Assembly: GCA_030015575.1 (NCBI GenBank)
Contig: JASDDO010000001.1
Coordinates: 323,239,595-323,303,594 of the forward strand
Direction: 5' to 3'
DNA from: Agapanthus africanus
Lineage: Eukaryota > Streptophyta > Magnoliopsida > Asparagales > Amaryllidaceae
DNA length: 64,000 bases
Positions 59,337 through 64,000 of this stretch are shown here, piece by piece. Within the stretch, counting starts at the first letter, position 1. The number at the start of each line of letters is the position of its first letter. A program made the position numbers and the translations under genes. The notes beneath the pieces were generated by a model. The model did not search any database, had not been told where the DNA came from, and worked only from the letters and a program-made list of their open reading frames with translations.

Positions 59337-61386
59337 GATGTTTGGGTTGCTGCAATTAGGATAGAGAGAAGAAACACTTTAACATGATGCTCTTGCAAGT
59401 TTAGAGTGGTTTTTAGTTTGTCTAAACAGGATGGCTCCCACTGTTTCTCAAATCCTTCCTCAAACCATAAAAGAAGAATTAGTCGGGATTGATCTCACCG
59501 TACAATACTTGCTTAACCATTCAGCCAGGCCGGTGTCGGTACTTCGAGGGAGGTTTTACGACGCTTTCGCGAAGTTCCTTAATTAAATAATCTCTTTTCC
59601 CTGTGGGCGTAGCCCTGCTAACACTTTTCTAGACACCTACTTGGTTTATAGCATCGATCATTAAGTGAGAAAATTTCCCGATGAGTAGCATATACTCACA
59701 GTAGGATCGAGATCCAAATATCATTGTGTGATAAAGTTGAAGGAATCCTACCAAAATTATCACACTCCAAATGGTATGCAACACTAGCAAGTTTCAGTTT
59801 CTTTAGAAACTCCCGATGTGGATTTTTTCCCCATGCTCTTATGACCTTGACTTTGGCCAACGAATCATAAGTCACATGTCAAGTTCCACCCGTCATTTTC
59901 TAGGTTAATTTGAACCCACCCGTACCTACCCTTGACTTTGGCCAACAAAGTAGTACGACTGTCCCAAACCAACGCATCTATCTATGCTTCATATGAACTA
60001 TGCCTTGACTTTGGCCAACAAACATAGCTTGAATAATATTGACTATCTATATGAAATGACGGAGGGCTATGAATGGTTTTGGCGAAACCGTGAACGAAGT
60101 GAACTTGATATCATCGAAGGAACGTGATAGCTTTTTAAAAGATGTGGTTTAAGCTCCGCATTTAAAAGTTTTGCTTGTTTTGGAAAAAACCGAGTGGTTT
60201 TGAAATTGTTCCAGCGATTTAACTTTGGTTTATTTTCTTTGCATTAATATAATGCGTCCCATCAATTAATCCTACCATTGCAGAAAATAACGAAAATATA
60301 ACGTACGCTTATGCCATCCGCATTCGCCACTAGGCCCCGTCATTCACTCGTTAGATTACTTAACTAACGACGGAGCAGGGGGTGGACTAGCGCGGATGCA
60401 AAACATAAGAAACGTCTACTAGATATCATATATAGATATATACATTCGTCAGACGCAATGATATTCATTCCAGATCACAGATGAACACAATGGATATGCT
60501 AGGAATCCGCGTTTCGTTCGAGCCTGCAACGAAAGACGGATTACACGGTCGTGATGAATAGCCAAAAACCCCACCCTAGACCCCTACGGGTGCGGCAAAC
60601 TACCCGCTAAATATCCAAAATGGAGTAGCCTCCCTCAACAAAGTGAGTAGGCCACTCGGCACTTCAATGTACTTGATAGTTTGTGCACCCCACCTTGGGT
60701 CTATCCTAGGAGGAAAAACAGTAAAAGAAATAATATACAATGGTGGCTACAATCTCAACCCGGATGTGCGACAATAAAACAATATTTCATCAATTTACAA
60801 TTTACATCGAATGAAAAAAGAAAAACACTCATTTCACATCCCCGGCTATTCATCCACGACAATCCAACAAGTTCATATATACAAACCAATATCACAGATC
60901 ACAAATATGTGCAACCCCCACTAGTCGACGTAAAACGATTAGCAGACGTTCAGCACATATAACACATTACAGATATAATCCGATTAGCTAAAGTTTATAG
61001 AATTTTGATCGATATTTCAAATTTGAAACTACCCTAAATACAACGCTGTACTCAAAGGAATCTGGGCAGAAACAAAGTATCTGAAAAATCGCCAAAGATC
61101 AAGCTGGACAATCTACAAAAAAACGAGTTGACTCCGAGTTGACTCGACCACGGATCCGCGGCGAAACGCATGGTTTCGTCGCGCTTCCGCGGTAGTCTGA
61201 CCAAGTCACTAGCTCGTTTTTCTTGGATGTCCCTAAAAAAGCCTGCACGTATTTTTCAGGTCTCTGAAAATATTTTTAGAACTGTTTTGAAAATCGGCAG
61301 AAAACATAAATTTTTGATGTATTTTGCGATTTGTCCGGGATCGAAGTTCTAAAGACTTTGCTAACATGTTAGTTGTTGTTTAGCTA
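59337..61386 (-). other. C2 5' leader
   Basis: Close homologue of the C1 leader. It has three leader motifs (59845, 59930, 60003), with a small deletion between the second and third; a stem-loop (60349-60369); and a GC-rich hairpin (61146-61198). No conserved ORF. Confidence 0.8.
61146..61198. other. GC-rich hairpin in C2 leader
   Basis: The arms at 61146-61166 (GACCACGGATCCGCGGCGAA) and 61173-61198 are inverted copies around a short loop. Homologous to 20372-20423. Confidence 0.7.
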
Positions 61387-61399
61387 GGCTCTGATACCA
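61387..61399 (-). other. C2 primer-binding site (tRNA-Met initiator)
   Basis: Minus strand TGGTATCAGAGCC, one base from the right C LTR. Confidence 0.97.
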
Positions 61400-61400
61400 C

Positions 61401-62750
61401 TGTAAGTCTATGATGCCCACCCCGGTACTTACGGGGAGGCGAAAAGAGTAAAAATCGAATTTTTATCACAAGGTAACATAGACTATGCACTAGAATCTTT
61501 GCTAAACAAAAACTAACAAACTAACATGGAGCTTTAACTACTAGGTTAGGAGATTATACCTAAAGCTTGAACTTCTTCTCTTCTTGTGTTGCTCCTCCTT
61601 GTTGTGAGCTCCTTGGAGTTGTGTAGATGGCTCCTTCTCACCGTCTTCTCTATGTCAAAGAAATATCCACCCGAAGGCCTCTACCTTGAGCTCCAACCTC
61701 TATCTTGAAGTAACTAATGTGCTTGGTGTGCTAGACTAAGAATCCTAGAGAGAGTAGAGAGTGATTTTAGTGGTTTGATCTTAAGTTCCCTTGGTTCTCA
61801 ACACATGAGAGGTTAGGGTTTGAGAGAGAGGATGAAGAAGAGAGAGCTAGGAGAGAGAATATTTTTTTTATGATAGAATGAAGAGATAGCTCTCTTATTT
61901 GCATAAAAGAATAATAATTTTAATTAGCAAAATTTGTGATGGTTTATTTGATTTGACCATTATCACCATTAAAGCTAAGCACAAAATATCTCATGCTTAA
62001 CAAAAAAATATCTAAGTCAACTTTGGTCAACAAGTCAAAAGGTCAATCCAAATAACCATAACACAATTATCACTAATTAAAACTATTAATCAATTACCTT
62101 CATCTCATTAAGGTCTTAATAAGGTCAATAGTCAAAACCCTAATGAGGTGTCTCCTTTATTTGTCTCTGTCAACTGTATGTACATACCCGCTTTCGCGTT
62201 CCGAAGAACATGAACGCAATGAGATTGAACCAAGCCAAAATCAAATACTGGGATTTGGCTTAAACCAAAGCCCACTAGTATCAACTGCCCGAACACCAAA
62301 CACGCACAAGTACGCATATGTGAACGAACCCCGTCGTAAAACCATACGACCACTACTCATTTCGTCCGAAGCAGGGAAACCCTCTGTGTGGGACTCTAAA
62401 GACTCGACACTACGCTGGCAGTGGGTTTAACCACAGGCCGCAAGCGGTACTAGCTACAAGTAACGGTCCCTAGGTAGATGTCGATAAGTAGGCCGATGAG
62501 TAAAACCCATCCGAACTCCTACTGAGCCTGAATGTGACAATCTCCGTACAGTCTGGTCTGTTCGTCTAAGAGTATCGCATGTCAGGCCTAGGGGGCGGTA
62601 AAACGTCAGACCCCTAACAGCGGTACAAGTCGTGTCGGAGTGTAGCCCAGAACACCCTGAGAATCTACTGGAAACACTACCAGTAAATCTCGCTTGCCCT
62701 GGCCAGGGACTTTGTGTAATGGCACTCCTAGACACAGCGCGATATCAACC
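61401..62750 (-). repeat. C array right LTR, partial
   Basis: First 1350 bp (plus-strand order) of the third C LTR. Cut after GATATCAACC by element D; the rest lies beyond the window. Includes the intact site corresponding to the G insertion in the middle LTR. Confidence 0.93.
62015..62046 (-). promoter_or_regulatory. W-box cluster in C right LTR
   Basis: Four TTGAC[CT] hexamers in 32 bp on the sense strand. Confidence 0.5.
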
Positions 62751-64000
62751 TGTAAGGTTACTAGGCACTATCACAAGGATCTATAAGGCATCAACCATGC
62801 CAAATCAAAAATTTTCAAGTGCCGAACAACCTAAAGCGAGGATCTTAACTAGAGGATTAGGATAAACATAGCATGTAAACAACTTTACATCTAAGAGAGA
62901 GGGATTACAACCTTTGTAGTCCGTTCCTTCGCTTCATAAGCTCCGAGTAGTAGTCCCTTCGCCGCGATCTATGAACTTCCGGACTCTAGAGAGGCTCTAC
63001 AAGCCGAATGATCCATGCTTGCTTGAAGACTTCCTTTTCGAAGATGATCTACTTTGAAGAATCTTTAACCCAAGCTTACATTTCACTAAACAACTTATTA
63101 GAAAAGTGAACACCCTAATCTAATTGGCTAGAATAGATGAGGAAGATAAAGTAGGAATTTAGCTCTCTTTTGTTTTCAATTTCTCACACTAATTCATCAC
63201 ATGCAAAAAGCTAGTAAGCTTTTCAAGAGGAAGAAGAAGAAAAGTATTTGTGATGAATAATGAAATTAATTCCATGGTTACAAATCAACCCTTGAGTTAA
63301 GAATGAATGGCTTAACTCATGTAGAGAATAAACCTAAGGTAAAGTGTTTGGGTTGGGTTAAGAAATATCTACGAAATATCTACGAAATATCATAACAAAA
63401 TATCTTAGCTAAAATCAAAGAAAGCTTCTTGAAGCTTCTTGAAAAAGCCAACCCAAATGCTAACCCAAATCAAACCCTAACTTGTTTAATCTCCACAAAT
63501 CATGTTGCATTTGTAATCATAACTTGTTACAATATTATATATCACATATATAATATATTTTTGTAATAAAAGAAAATAATACAATTAATATATATCGCAT
63601 ATATATCAATGTATTAACCGGTGAGAAAATGAATCAATAAAGCGAGCTAATATTAGTTAATGTAATGTAATATATCACATATATAATTATACATTAAATT
63701 ATCGAATCAACACTTGATTCGAAAATCTGGATATATCGCATATAACCGACTAATATAACATGTACCAATTCATCGAATCAACATTTGATCCGATGACCCG
63801 GCTATATCACATATGCCCGGCTGATATCATATATCGTGAGAATAGAATACGGTATCTCATATCGTATTATTCTCGGTCCCGCACATATCACATATGCGCT
63901 CCTACTCCGTTTTGCCTGAGTCAGGAAACCTCTGTGTAGGACTCTAAAGAATCGTCAATACACCGGCAGTAGGTGATGATCATATCAAACACCCACAAGC
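62751..64000 (-). repeat. Element D: partial copia LTR running off the window
   Basis: Starts TGTAAGGTTACTAGGCAC exactly where the C right LTR is broken. Later sequence (GCCTGAGTCAGGAAACC near 63913, CGCCGGCAG-like near 63963) matches the B LTR, so this is a related copia family inserted in minus orientation. The expected target duplication is caacc (62746-62750). It is either a 3' LTR or a solo LTR. No coding sequence. Confidence 0.8.

Larger units (their letters stand above)
12555..62750 (-). mobile_element. C array: copia LTR-internal-LTR-internal-LTR with nested insertions
   Basis: Three copies of one copia LTR alternate with two internal domains, all on the minus strand. The left LTR is 12555-14597. 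C1 internal is 14598-20626. The middle LTR is 20627-21024 plus 32985-34633. C2 internal is 34634-36602 plus 57349-61400. The right LTR begins at 61401 and is visible to 62750. The middle LTR joins the C1 primer site on one side and the C2 polypurine tract on the other. Removing gypsy G with its 5-bp duplication restores one LTR of 2042 bp, against 2043 bp for the left LTR, so it is a single LTR. The left flank is gtatg (12550-12554); the right flank is outside the window. Insertions G, B (carrying A) and D account for most of the span. Confidence 0.85.

Overview
The window is repetitive DNA from a flowering-plant nuclear genome. It is an essentially unbroken stack of LTR retrotransposons nested inside one another, and I see no convincing host gene in 64 kb. 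Two groups are present. Ty1/copia elements have 2.0-2.1 kb LTRs and an initiator-tRNA-Met primer site; their LTR start (TGTTAG..ATGCCCTAGAGGC) and pol motifs resemble the TAR/Angela (BARE-1-like) lineage. Ty3/gypsy elements comprise one Athila-type element plus remnants of Del/Tekay type. The exact plant cannot be named from the sequence.

Left part (1-12554), a mosaic of older pieces: the 3' end of a decayed plus-strand copia, P (1-3736), sits in the gag gene of a minus-strand Del/Tekay-like gypsy element, E (gag and 5' LTR, 3737-8067). E ends inside the LTR of a plus-strand copia, X1 (8068-9292). X1 abuts a minus-strand copia remnant, X2 (9293-10564), which is interrupted by a plus-strand gypsy LTR, F (10565-12554).

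Main part (12555-62750): F is interrupted by a copia array, C, with three LTRs and two internal domains: LTR (12555-14597), C1 internal, a shared middle LTR, C2 internal, LTR (61401-62750). The middle LTR is split by a complete 11.96 kb Athila-type element, G (21025-32984; target duplication gttct). The C2 integrase region is split by copia B (36603-57343; duplication atatc). The B leader is split by copia A (42666-52824; duplication tatta). The right-hand C LTR is cut at 62751 by another copia LTR, D, which runs off the window.

Only A looks potentially functional: one uninterrupted 1,316-residue Gag-Pol frame, primer site, polypurine tract, perfect target duplication, and 2,084 bp LTRs that differ at only 8 positions. 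G keeps one reading frame across gag-pol but has three nonsense codons. B, C1, C2, E and P are decayed. The implied order is X2, then X1 and F; then E and the C array; then P, G, B and D; then A.

The least expected signals are these: a GC-rich quasi-palindromic hairpin that recurs in both copia and gypsy elements; the three-LTR array with a nonsense codon shared by its two internal domains; triplicated polypurine-like tracts in G; W-box clusters in the A and C LTRs; and conserved leader motifs shared between copia families.
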